This document shows, one piece after another, positions 16,418 to 23,601 of a DNA stretch of 47,473 nt. Made by a program: the position numbers and the translations under genes. The stretch covers positions 1 to 47,473 of the forward strand of contig JBEAPO010000130.1 in NCBI GenBank assembly GCA_041164425.1, written 5' to 3'. The notes under the pieces were generated by a model. It was not told the DNA's origin, did no database searches, and was given only the letters and a program-made list of their open reading frames with translations. How positions within the stretch are numbered: position 1 is the first letter of the stretch; every line of letters starts with the position of its first letter. This stretch comes from F1-20-MAGs119 sp041164425. GTDB taxonomy: Bacteria; Actinomycetota; Acidimicrobiia; Acidimicrobiales; Ilumatobacteraceae.

Positions 16418-16438
16418 CGTAACCGCGTCACGCAGACG
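16411..16438. terminator. Possible bidirectional terminator hairpin between convergent genes
   Basis: CGTCTG (16411-16416) can pair with CAGACG (16433-16438), enclosing TGACG/CGTCA (16415-16419 with 16426-16430), between the stops of the sigma factor gene and the membrane protein gene. No T-tract follows on either strand, so this is weak support. Confidence 0.3.
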
Positions 16439-17384
16439 CAGAAGCATCGGGCTTGCCCACAAGTCGCTTGAGTGCGCGTGCTCCCGTACCAATCGCCAAC
16501 CCGGCGATCAGCGGAACCGCGAGGCGCACGAGGATCGAGTCCCCGAGTCCCGGAACGAATCTGTTCGTCACCGTCCCACGCTCGATGACGACGGCCACCA
16601 CCAACGCGACAGCCGCCGATGTGACGAGCGCGTCGACAATCTCGTCTCGACGGCGGAATACCGCCGTTGCGACCGAAATTGTCACTGCAAGCACACCGAG
16701 GGCAAACATTCCCGGTGCACCGCGCGCCTGCGACGGTAGACCCCAGAACATGAACGCGCCGATGACGGCGAACACGGCGCCGGCCGCGGCGAGTTCCCGC
16801 GGTGCGATCCGACGGGACAAGGCGTAGCCAACGACAAGCGCAGGAACGGCGAGGAGCCACCACCATGCACCGGGCGCGTCGCGTAGATAGAGGCTTCCCG
16901 ATACGAGGGTCGCGCGACCATCGACCGTGATCGGAATCGACCATTGCTGCACGAGACCACTTCCGTCGATGGCCCGCGGCGTGGTCGGACTCATCCAGTG
17001 CACACGGTGGTCGTGCCACAGGTACGTGCCGTTCGTCGACGAAACGACCCATGACTCATCGATGGAGGCTGACCCCCCGTCGTCGATCGTCGTCCCCGCT
17101 CCGTACCGCGACTTGCTGATGCGGAAAGTGTCCGACGTCTCGTTCACCGACACCGTTCCATCGTCGGCAACCCGAACGTAGGGCTCGTCGTAATAGCCCC
17201 GCAGTTCCACGGTGTGACCGCGCGCGACACGCAACCGCACGAACGCGTCCCCGCCGACGATGTCGACACGCGCTGCATCGGTCGATGGCTCGACCGACTC
17301 GACGACGCTCTCGGTGTTGCTCGGCTGCGCGGGATCGGCCGATGCCGCCGACGGTGGAACGACCGCGATGAATCCGAGCGCCAA
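16428..17384 (-). CDS. Secreted-domain membrane protein of unknown function, start uncertain (overlaps selC region)
   Basis: Not recognised by function. Seen: a hydrophobic leader ending PPSAASA-DPAQPS (signal-peptide-like), an extracellular beta-rich domain with GYYDEPYVRVADDGTVSVNETSD and TYLWHDHRVHWMSP (Trp/His-rich strand), then six hydrophobic segments near the C-terminus and a basic tail (ALKRLVGKPDASASA). The WHDHRxHWM pattern is seen in actinobacterial hypothetical membrane proteins. The open frame continues upstream without a stop through the whole selC tRNA gene, but no ATG or GTG lies between the tRNA end (17419) and the leader. TTG 17384 is therefore a provisional start that removes the basic n-region of the leader. 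Starts at GTG codons inside selC are the alternative. Confidence 0.7.
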   Translation of the reverse strand: MALGFIAVVPPSAASADPAQPSNTESVVESVEPSTDAARVDIVGGDAFVRLRVARGHTVELRGYYDEPYVRVADDGTVSVNETSDTFRISKSRYGAGTTIDDGGSASIDESWVVSSTNGTYLWHDHRVHWMSPTTPRAIDGSGLVQQWSIPITVDGRATLVSGSLYLRDAPGAWWWLLAVPALVVGYALSRRIAPRELAAAGAVFAVIGAFMFWGLPSQARGAPGMFALGVLAVTISVATAVFRRRDEIVDALVTSAAVALVVAVVIERGTVTNRFVPGLGDSILVRLAVPLIAGLAIGTGARALKRLVGKPDASASA

Positions 17385-17418
17385 GATCAGCAGCGCCCGG
17401 ATTCTTGATGCGACGAAT

Positions 17419-17514
17419 TGGCGGAGGTGGACGGGAATCGAACCCGCCGGACGAGGTTCGCTCGTCCCAACCGCTTTGAAGGCGGCGGAGCCCACCAGGC
17501 GCACGGACACCTCC
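17419..17514 (-). tRNA. selC: tRNA-Sec (selenocysteine, anticodon TCA), selC
   Basis: A 96-base tRNA gene on the minus strand with encoded CCA (17419-17421) and discriminator G. The anticodon loop CTTCAAA carries anticodon TCA, decoding UGA, between stem arms GCCGC and GCGGT. The long variable arm has a 7-bp stem GGACGAG/CTCGTCC. The T arm is GCGGG-TTCGATT-CCCGT. The acceptor arm starts GGAGGTG paired with CACCTCC, and the eighth pair usual in bacterial tRNA-Sec is a T/C mismatch. The D-arm (GCGCC-TGGT-GGGC) pairs only with one bulged base. Length, anticodon and long variable arm make the call firm. A TACGGT -10-like box lies 11 bases upstream. It implies that the organism makes selenoproteins; no selA, selB or selD is in this window. 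Confidence 0.93.
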
Positions 17515-17525
17515 ATGACGCACGC

Positions 17526-17531
17526 ACCGTA
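17526..17531 (-). promoter_or_regulatory. Putative -10 hexamer of selC
   Basis: Reads TACGGT on the minus strand, 11 bases before the first base of the tRNA. The TAnnnT form matches other candidate -10 boxes in this window. No clear -35 is visible. Confidence 0.35.
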
Positions 17532-17621
17532 GCCGAAGAACACCGAAATCAGCCCGTCGTGATCGACCCGACGTGCGCACACATGGCGACAACTGAACAC
17601 ATCGAGGTGAAAGGACACCAA

Positions 17622-18239
17622 ATGATCATTCTTTGTCGGTCGGTGAAGGGCGGCAGCGGAACCACCGTGACGGCTGCGGCCTTGGGACTGTTACTCGCCT
17701 CTCGCCATCGTGGTGGCGGACACGTCGTCGACCTTGCGGGCGACCTCCCCGCTGCACTCGGTATCTCCGAACCCGACAGCGCCGCGATCGTCGACGTCAA
17801 CTCGGCGCTGCGTCTGTTGCCGCGGCGAATGTCCAACGAAGCGACCGAGACGCAGTGGCTCTCGCTCGCCACCGAACTTCAGTCGGTTCGCGGACCCGTC
17901 GTCGTCGACGTCGGCACGCTCTCGCCCGGCAAGGCGCTCGTCGAGGCGGCAACTGCGTCGTACCTCGTCACCCGCCCGTGTTATCTCGCGCTGCGCCGTG
18001 CCACCCACAAGATTCACCAGGGCGATGTCGTCATCGACGGGTGCATTCTCGTGAATGAACCGGGTCGCGCGCTCAGTAGCAACGACGTTGCAACAGTCCT
18101 ACGAACACCCGTCAGTGCCGATGTCCCGTACGACACGGCCATCAGTCGCGCGGTCGACGCGGGTCTCCTTTCACACAAGGTGCCGCGTGCGCTCGACGAG
18201 GCACTCGCCGACCTGATCACCGAACACACCGCGAAGTAG
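17622..18239 (+). CDS. TadZ/CpaE-like MinD-superfamily protein (short form)
   Basis: A 205-residue protein with a deviant Walker A SVKGGSGTTVTAAALG at its very N-terminus (signature Lys kept, second Lys replaced by Thr, as in CpaE/TadZ proteins), followed by HVVDLAGDLPAALG and VVVDVGTLSPG strands. The N-terminal receiver-like domain of usual TadZ/CpaE and of actinobacterial Ssd proteins is absent. TadZ proteins localise the Tad pilus machine. The start at ATG 17622 is supported by AAAGGA about 7 bases upstream; an ATG at 17583 is in frame but lacks such a site. It is the first gene of the Tad operon, 20 bp before tadA. Full ATPase activity is doubtful given the altered P-loop. Confidence 0.82.
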   Translation: MIILCRSVKGGSGTTVTAAALGLLLASRHRGGGHVVDLAGDLPAALGISEPDSAAIVDVNSALRLLPRRMSNEATETQWLSLATELQSVRGPVVVDVGTLSPGKALVEAATASYLVTRPCYLALRRATHKIHQGDVVIDGCILVNEPGRALSSNDVATVLRTPVSADVPYDTAISRAVDAGLLSHKVPRALDEALADLITEHTAK

Positions 18240-18259
18240 CACGGGAAAGGAACGCCGAA

Positions 18260-19174
18260 ATGGCAACCGAACTCGTGGCACTCCTGCACGACCCCGATAT
18301 TCGAGAGATCGTCGTCAACAACGACACCGAAGTCTGGGTCGAACGCACATCGGGTCTGTCGCGCCTCGATGACATCGGTGCGGGTGAAGCAGCAGCTCTC
18401 CTCGAACGACTCCTCGCACCGCTCGGACGGCGCGTAGATCTCTCGTCTCCCGTCGTCGACGCCCGACTGCGTGACGGTTCACGGCTGTGCGCGGCGATTC
18501 CCCCCGTCAGCCCGCACGGCCTGAACCTCGCGATTCGACGCTTCTCCCACGGTGCCCATTCGCTCTCATCGTTCACCGATGCACGCACGTCCGACCTCGT
18601 CGAGTCGGCGCTGCGCCGCCGCCTCAACATCGTCGTGGCCGGGGGCACATCCACGGGCAAGACGACGCTGCTCGGCGCGATGGCGGAACTGCTGCCGTCA
18701 TCCGAACGGATCATCGTCCTCGAAGACACGAACGAGCTCCGTATTCGCCATCCGCACACGGTGTACCTCGAAACACGTCCCGCCACGGCCGAAGGAGTCG
18801 CCGCCATCGAGCTCTCGGACCTCGTTCGACACGCACTTCGACTTCGGCCCGACCGTCTCGTTGTGGGTGAAGTGCGCGGAGGCGAAGCGTTCGACATGCT
18901 GCAGGCGATGAACACGGGGCATTCGGGTTCTCTCGCCACGTGCCATGCGAACTCAGCGGTCGACACGCTGCACCGCATCGAGTCGATGGTGCTGCGTGCG
19001 ATCGCGAACTGGCCCCTGTCTGCAGTGCGGTCGTACGTCGCTTCGGCGATCGACATCGTCGTCTTTGTCGAGCGAACGCCCGACGGCACGCGTCGTATCG
19101 CCAACGTCGTTCGGGTCGACGAGACGCTCGGCTCGGACGGCGGCTACATCACCTCACCACTACTCGACGACTGA
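18260..19174 (+). CDS. TadA/CpaF-type pilus assembly ATPase (N-terminally short)
   Basis: A 304-residue secretion ATPase of the TadA (CpaF) branch that powers Flp pilus assembly on the cytoplasmic membrane face. Seen: DPDIREIVVNNDTEVWVER start of the N2-type domain, Walker A GGTSTGKTTLLG with Lys134, Asp box ERIIVLEDTNELRI, Walker B LRPDRLVVGEVRGGE, and His box NTGHSGSLATCHANS. The usual 60-100 residue N-terminal helical domain of TadA proteins is missing, and the chain begins right at the PAS-like N2 domain. The ribosome binding site GGGAAAGGAA lies upstream of ATG 18260. All catalytic motifs are intact, so a functional motor is likely. Confidence 0.93.
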   Translation: MATELVALLHDPDIREIVVNNDTEVWVERTSGLSRLDDIGAGEAAALLERLLAPLGRRVDLSSPVVDARLRDGSRLCAAIPPVSPHGLNLAIRRFSHGAHSLSSFTDARTSDLVESALRRRLNIVVAGGTSTGKTTLLGAMAELLPSSERIIVLEDTNELRIRHPHTVYLETRPATAEGVAAIELSDLVRHALRLRPDRLVVGEVRGGEAFDMLQAMNTGHSGSLATCHANSAVDTLHRIESMVLRAIANWPLSAVRSYVASAIDIVVFVERTPDGTRRIANVVRVDETLGSDGGYITSPLLDD

Positions 19175-19179
19175 CGCCA

Positions 19180-19836
19180 ATGTTCCTCGAAAGGATTCCA
19201 CTCCCCCTCTTCGTCGTACGCATCGTTGCATTGCGACGTCTCGCGCCGGTTGCCACGTCGACCCACGCACTACCCGGGATCTTTCGGCGTCGACAAACGG
19301 TCGACCCCACCCTTTATGCGGCAAGCTTCCTTGACGTCGTCGACCGCCACGTGCGGCTCGGCTCGTCGCTGCGCGGCGCGGTCACGATTGCGGCCACTGA
19401 CTGCGACCCCTCATTGATGGAAACGTTGCGGGTTCTCCTGCTCCACTGCCGCACGGGTGCTCCGCTCGATGACGACGAGGTTCTCGCCGATGCCGCACGG
19501 CGGCCGAGCAACGAGGCGTTCCTCGTGCGGTCGCTCGTCGCGGCTGGAGCGGGCGGCTCGGGTGCCACGTTTGCTTTGCAACGCGCCGCGTGGGCACTTC
19601 GTGAACGACATGCCGTCGCCTCGGAACGTCGGATGTATGCGGCGCAATCCGTGTTCGCCGCCCGGGTCTTGTCGTGGTTACCGGTGGTGTTCGGCGTGCT
19701 GATGATCCTCACCAACGGCTCGGTGCGGTCGGCGTACTTCGGTGGTATCGCCGGTCTTGCCTGCGTGGTGGTTGGTCTCGGCCTGAACGTCACGGGGTGC
19801 AAGTGGATGAAGAGGATCACATGCTCGTTCGCCTGA
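19180..19836 (+). CDS. TadB-like platform protein (T2SSF domain)
   Basis: A 218-residue protein with a type II secretion F (GspF) domain: acidic/helical core around AASFLDVVDRHVRLGSSLRGAV and LMETLRVLLLHCRTGAPLDDD, then two C-terminal membrane segments (VLSWLPVVFGVLMILT and GGIAGLACVVVGLGLNV). TadB and TadC form the inner-membrane platform of the Tad pilus. It is shorter than many TadB proteins because the N-terminal membrane pair is reduced to one weak segment (PLPLFVVRIVAL). The ATG at 19180 lies 5 bases after the tadA stop. Its end overlaps tadC by 16 bases. Assignment as TadB rather than TadC rests on order after tadA. Confidence 0.85.
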   Translation: MFLERIPLPLFVVRIVALRRLAPVATSTHALPGIFRRRQTVDPTLYAASFLDVVDRHVRLGSSLRGAVTIAATDCDPSLMETLRVLLLHCRTGAPLDDDEVLADAARRPSNEAFLVRSLVAAGAGGSGATFALQRAAWALRERHAVASERRMYAAQSVFAARVLSWLPVVFGVLMILTNGSVRSAYFGGIAGLACVVVGLGLNVTGCKWMKRITCSFA

Positions 19837-20333
19837 TCGAACGCCTGCCCATGCCGTTGCTGCGCCGTCGCCCCGACACGTCGGCCTCTCTTGTCGAGTT
19901 CGTCGATCTTCTCGTCGTGTTGCTGAAGAGTGGCCGCACGACACACCAGGCTTTCGGCTGCATCGCGCGATGGGGGCAAGACGACGTGCGGCGGGCGGCC
20001 GAACGCGTACTGCTGCGGTGCGAAGCCGGCGAACGACTTGCCGATGCGACGGGTGAGCTCATCACGGTGTTCGGCTCGGCCGCCGTCGGTATTGCCAACA
20101 CACTCGCGGCTGCCGAGCGTGACGGCTTGCCGGTTGCCCCCGTTCTCGACCGCTTGGTCGGCGAAGCTCACGCAGAAAGACGACGCCTTGCACAAATCGA
20201 TGCCGCCAAGTTGCCGATCAGGCTCGCGTTCCCCCTCGTGACGTGCGTTCTTCCCTCGTTCGTCGCTCTCACCGTCGTGCCCATCCTCATCGGAGCACTT
20301 TCCTCGCTGACTCTCGGCCCACTCCCCGGTTGA
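19821..20333 (+). CDS. TadC-like platform protein (T2SSF domain)
   Basis: A 170-residue short T2SSF-domain protein. Seen: helical core LVEFVDLLVVLLKSGRTTHQAF, conserved GERLADATGELI, VGIANTLAAAERDGLPVAPVLDRL, and two C-terminal membrane segments (PIRLAFPLVTCVLPSFVALTV...). This matches the compact TadC of actinobacterial Tad loci. AGAGGA lies just before ATG 19821, inside tadB, so translation is coupled. It is 18 bp upstream of the pilin gene. With TadB it would form the platform through which TadA drives pilin assembly. Confidence 0.85.
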   Translation: MLVRLIERLPMPLLRRRPDTSASLVEFVDLLVVLLKSGRTTHQAFGCIARWGQDDVRRAAERVLLRCEAGERLADATGELITVFGSAAVGIANTLAAAERDGLPVAPVLDRLVGEAHAERRRLAQIDAAKLPIRLAFPLVTCVLPSFVALTVVPILIGALSSLTLGPLPG

Positions 20334-20351
20334 ACTCGAAAGGCACACCAC

Positions 20352-20597
20352 ATGAAACAAACGGCACTGCGGCTCCACTCCTGCATGAGTTCGATCGCAC
20401 TGCGATACTTCGTCAGCGACGACGAAGGACAGGCGACGACCGAATACGCGCTCATTCTTCTCGCCGCTGCGGTCATCGCGGTGCTCGTCATCACGTGGGC
20501 GACCGCGGGTGGCGGTGCGGGCCGCATCGGTGACCTCTTCGACTCGGTCTTTGACGGTGTTCTCGACAAGACGACACAAACAACCGTCACGCCGTAG
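20352..20597 (+). CDS. Flp-type prepilin
   Basis: An 81-residue prepilin. A 26-residue leader ends in DDEG, followed by QATTEYALILLAAAVIAV: cleavage after Gly26 places Glu at +5, with Tyr after it, as in Flp pilins. The hydrophobic helix follows directly, then a short Gly-rich tail (GGGAGRIGDLFDSVFDG). It is the probable major subunit of the Tad pilus. The ribosome binding site GAAAGG is upstream of ATG 20352. The prepilin peptidase that must process it is not in this window. The 3' end overlaps the start region of tadE. Confidence 0.93.
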   Translation: MKQTALRLHSCMSSIALRYFVSDDEGQATTEYALILLAAAVIAVLVITWATAGGGAGRIGDLFDSVFDGVLDKTTQTTVTP

Positions 20598-20988
20598 TCG
20601 GCGCGACCACGCGGGCCAGGCGGTAGTCGAACTCGCACTAGTGCTGCCACTTCTCACCGTCTTCACCCTGCTCGTCGTTCAGTTCAGTCTCATCGCACGC
20701 GATCAACTGGCGCTGTGGCAGTCGGCGCGCGAAATCACGCGTGACGTGGCAATTGCCCTCGACCCCTACGCCACCGCACAACGTCACCGGACCGATCGCA
20801 CCACGGTCACGATCGCCGACGGTGTCGTCACCGTCTCACTAAGCCGTCGCACGTACATTGCCCCCGCCGGTTTCGACTTCTTGAGGCGATCGATCACGCT
20901 GCGTGCACGGGTGAGCATGGCTCTCGAGCCACCAGTAGCGTTCCAGTCGGATGTTGTCGGTGACGAGTTCCCAACGTACGGGCCGTGA
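20557..20988 (+). CDS. TadE-like minor pilin/pseudopilin
   Basis: A protein of about 143 residues with a basic N-terminus (STRRHKQPSRRSRRDHAG) and the TadE signature GQAVVELALVLPLLTVFTLLVVQF, then a small extracellular domain of mixed beta character. It is usually processed like a pilin, with Glu at +5 after the Gly. The start is uncertain: GTG 20557 is used because it gives a short basic leader; ATG 20509 in the same frame would overlap flp by about 90 bases. It follows flp as in other actinobacterial Tad loci. The end overlaps the STAS gene by 38 bases. Confidence 0.82.
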   Translation: MFSTRRHKQPSRRSRRDHAGQAVVELALVLPLLTVFTLLVVQFSLIARDQLALWQSAREITRDVAIALDPYATAQRHRTDRTTVTIADGVVTVSLSRRTYIAPAGFDFLRRSITLRARVSMALEPPVAFQSDVVGDEFPTYGP

Positions 20989-21307
20989 CGGAACAGCCGT
21001 GCTCGTCGTTCGTGTCGAGGGTGAAATCACATTGTCGACACTCCCGCGAATGACCGACGCATTGCACCGCGACACCGCCAGGACTGAAGTCAGTCTGGTG
21101 GTGGTCGACCTCGACGCAATCGATGTCATCGACGACGCGGGACTCGGCGCCCTCATGGGTTTCGCGGCACGCATGCGCGCATCGCAGCGCAGTGTTGCTG
21201 TTGTCGCGTCGATGCCCCGCGTGCGCGAACGGCTTGCGGCGACCCGCTTCGACCGTGCCGTCGATGTCGTGTCGTCCATTGGTGACGCGGAACGTTACGC
21301 CCGATGA
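20951..21307 (+). CDS. STAS-domain protein (anti-sigma factor antagonist type) with Asp at the phosphosite
   Basis: A 118-residue single STAS domain. Seen: AVLVVRVEGEITLSTLPRMTDAL, SLVVVDLDAIDVIDDAGLGALMG, and RSVAVVASMPRVRERLAATRFDR, matching SpoIIAA/RsbV-type antagonists. The usual D-S-x-G-L phosphorylation loop reads D61-D62-A-G-L here, so Asp stands where Ser is normally phosphorylated by an anti-sigma kinase. This could mimic permanent phosphorylation, or the protein may work without this switch. It overlaps tadE and, by ATGA, the photolyase-like gene, so all are probably co-transcribed. No anti-sigma kinase gene is in the window. It might bind another partner. Confidence 0.85.
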   Translation: MLSVTSSQRTGRDGTAVLVVRVEGEITLSTLPRMTDALHRDTARTEVSLVVVDLDAIDVIDDAGLGALMGFAARMRASQRSVAVVASMPRVRERLAATRFDRAVDVVSSIGDAERYAR

Positions 21308-22818
21308 CCGACCCGAGAACGATCCTCGTCTTCGGCGATCAACTCAACCGCGCCATCGGTGCGTTGGCGACCGCACGTTCGGACACCGACCGCGTTCTCA
21401 TGGTCGAATCCACCGAAAAGATCGCCTCGCAACCGTGGCATCCGCAACGACTGCACTTCTACGTTTCCTCGATGCGCCACTTCGCGGAGGAACTGCGCAA
21501 TGACGGCATCACCGTCGACTACGTCACCGCACCGTCGTTCCGCGCGGCGATCGATGATCACCGTCGGCGCCATCCGAATGCAACGATCATCTCAACCGAA
21601 CCGAACAGTGTCGGTGCGCGGACTTTGCTCGCCGATCTCGGCGTTGCAACCGTGGCATCGAACCAATTTCTCCTCCATCACGGCGGTTTCGTCGACTGGG
21701 TCGAGGCCCGTCGGGCCAAGGGTTACAAGACCTTCAAGCTCGAGGACTTCTACCGCCACCAACGCACGTCGCTCGGTGTGTTGATGGACGGCGACGAACC
21801 CGCGGGTGGGCGTTGGAACTTCGACGACGAGAATCGCGAGCCGCCGCCCCGCGACGGCCACGACCGATGGTCGACACCACTCGTCGATGAGCTCGACGAC
21901 ATCGACCATCGAGTCATCGACGATGTCGCTTCTCATGCAGGCTCCGGGTCTTTGCCAGTGGGTTGGTGGGCAACGACCCGCGACGGCGCACTGCGACGCC
22001 TCGACCACTTCATCGACAACCTCCTGCCGATGTTCGGCCCGCACGAAGACGCGATGCTCACCGACAACTGGCATCTTGCGCATTCGCTTTTGTCGCCGTA
22101 TCTCAACAACGGACTCCTGATGCCCGACGAGGTCGTGCGTGCCGCCGAATGTGCCTACCGCGAGGGCCGTGCCGACATCGCGTCGGTCGAGGGATTCGTG
22201 CGACAGATCATCGGCTGGCGCGAATACGTGTGGGGTCTCTATTGGATGTGGATGCCGGGTTACCGCGACGAGAACGCCCTCGGCGCCGACTTCGACCTGC
22301 CGCCGGCGTTCGCGACGGGCGAAACCTCGATGAACTGCGTCAGCAGCGTCGTCGGGGGCATCAACGAACGATCATGGGCGCACCACATACAACGTCTCAT
22401 GATCCTCGGCAACCTCGCCCTCACCGCCGGCGTCGAACCACGGCAATTCACCGACTGGATGTCACGGGTGTTCGTCGACGCCGCCGAGTGGGTGATGGTG
22501 CCCAACGTGGTCGGAATGGCGTTGTTCGCCGACGGAGGGCGAATGGCGACGAAGCCCTATGCCTCGGGCGGTGCATACATCGACAAGATGAGCGACTACT
22601 GCAAGGGATGTCGCTACGACCGCAAGAAGCGCACCGGCGACGATGCGTGTCCATTCACCACTCTCTACTGGGACTTCCTCGACCGACATTCGGTCGCATT
22701 CGTCCGAAACCCTCGCATCGCCACGCAGGTGCGATCGGCGCAAAAACTCGCCGACATCGCCGAGGTCCGCGTGCGGGCGGCCCAAGTGAAAGAGCTGCTG
22801 CGCGACGGCCGTCTCTGA
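21304..22818 (+). CDS. Iron-sulfur cryptochrome/photolyase-family protein (FeS-BCP, PhrB-like)
   Basis: A 504-residue protein of the prokaryotic iron-sulfur photolyase/cryptochrome branch (deoxyribodipyrimidine photolyase-related). Seen: N-terminal photolyase fold TILVFGDQLN, KTFKLEDFYRHQR, HLAHSLLSPYLNNGLL and GFVRQIIGWREYVWGLYW in the FAD domain, NERSWAHHIQRLMILGNLAL, and four cysteines for a 4Fe-4S cluster at C345, C433, C436 and C449. Characterised relatives repair (6-4) photoproducts or act as light sensors, with FAD and a lumazine-type antenna. The first codon overlaps the STAS stop. The gene ends about 84 bp before the response regulator. Repair versus signalling cannot be decided from sequence. 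Confidence 0.93.
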   Translation: MTDPRTILVFGDQLNRAIGALATARSDTDRVLMVESTEKIASQPWHPQRLHFYVSSMRHFAEELRNDGITVDYVTAPSFRAAIDDHRRRHPNATIISTEPNSVGARTLLADLGVATVASNQFLLHHGGFVDWVEARRAKGYKTFKLEDFYRHQRTSLGVLMDGDEPAGGRWNFDDENREPPPRDGHDRWSTPLVDELDDIDHRVIDDVASHAGSGSLPVGWWATTRDGALRRLDHFIDNLLPMFGPHEDAMLTDNWHLAHSLLSPYLNNGLLMPDEVVRAAECAYREGRADIASVEGFVRQIIGWREYVWGLYWMWMPGYRDENALGADFDLPPAFATGETSMNCVSSVVGGINERSWAHHIQRLMILGNLALTAGVEPRQFTDWMSRVFVDAAEWVMVPNVVGMALFADGGRMATKPYASGGAYIDKMSDYCKGCRYDRKKRTGDDACPFTTLYWDFLDRHSVAFVRNPRIATQVRSAQKLADIAEVRVRAAQVKELLRDGRL

Positions 22819-22889
22819 CGTCCGGTCGAATTGGTAAGGATTCGCGAAGAATCGACCCGGGTGGATTCCGACAGACCCCGTTGCATCGG

Positions 22890-22895
22890 TACCGT
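22890..22895 (+). promoter_or_regulatory. Putative -10 hexamer of the response regulator gene
   Basis: TACCGT ends 7 bases before ATG 22903, so the mRNA probably begins at the start codon. TTCCGA at 22866-22871 is a weak -35 candidate with an 18-base spacer. Confidence 0.4.
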
Positions 22896-22902
22896 TTGAA
22901 CC

Positions 22903-23601
22903 ATGGCGACCACGAACAACGGCGATGCACCCCGCGTTCTCGTTGCCGAGGACGACCCCGCAGTGCGTTCGGCCGTCGTGCGCGTGCTCGAACTCGAGGG
23001 GTACCGCGTCACCGCCGTGAACGACGGTGCCGCGGCATTGGCTGCAATCACCTCGTCGCCACCCGATGCGGTGGTGATGGACGTGATGATGCCATTCGCC
23101 GACGGTCTCACCGTGTGCAAGGAAGCCCGGTTACGAGGCTCGCGTGTACCGATTCTCCTGCTCACCGCAAAGCACGAGGTGAACGACCGTGTCGCAGGAC
23201 TCGACGCGGGGGCCGACGACTACCTGGTGAAGCCCTTCGCGATCGACGAGCTCTTGGCGCGGGTGCGCGCCTTGTTGCGCCGCCGTGTCACCACCGAAGA
23301 GGCAACCGCGCTGCAGGTCGGTGATCTGGTTCTTGATGCGGCGCGCCGGCAGGTACACCGCAACGGACGCGAGATTCATCTCACCAAAACCGAGTTCGAC
23401 CTCCTCGAGGCTCTCATGTTGCGCTCGGGTCTCGTTGTCTCGCGCGACCAGTTGTACGAGGAGATCTGGGGCTACGACTTCGAGACGGGTTCCAAGTCGC
23501 TCGACGTCTACATCGGCTACCTGCGTCGCAAGACCGAGGAGAACGGTGAACCGCGCATCGTGTTCACCGTTCGCGGCGTCGGCTACACGGTGAAGGCATG
23601 A
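22903..23601 (+). CDS. OmpR/MprA-type response regulator
   Basis: A 232-residue OmpR-family regulator: receiver domain (residues 8-120) with phospho-acceptor Asp60 in AVVMDVMMPFADG, conserved Thr/Lys in LLTAKHE and DYLVKPF, then a winged-helix DNA-binding domain (LVLDAARRQVHRNGREIHLTKTE; YIGYLRRKTEENG; FTVRGVGYTVKA). It resembles mycobacterial MprA. Its stop overlaps the ATG of the histidine kinase. The upstream region carries GATTC-GCGAA-GAATC at about 22840-22854, a possible hairpin or operator. The -10-like TACCGT next to the ATG suggests leaderless mRNA. Targets are unknown, and envelope stress is the family-level guess. Confidence 0.95.
   Translation: MATTNNGDAPRVLVAEDDPAVRSAVVRVLELEGYRVTAVNDGAAALAAITSSPPDAVVMDVMMPFADGLTVCKEARLRGSRVPILLLTAKHEVNDRVAGLDAGADDYLVKPFAIDELLARVRALLRRRVTTEEATALQVGDLVLDAARRQVHRNGREIHLTKTEFDLLEALMLRSGLVVSRDQLYEEIWGYDFETGSKSLDVYIGYLRRKTEENGEPRIVFTVRGVGYTVKA

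Noticed and set aside
17419..17622. selC as the attachment site of a genomic island holding the Tad locus
   Set aside because: selC is a known island target in enterobacteria, but here there is no integrase, no repeated tRNA 3' end and no composition step, and the Tad locus matches ordinary actinobacterial order.
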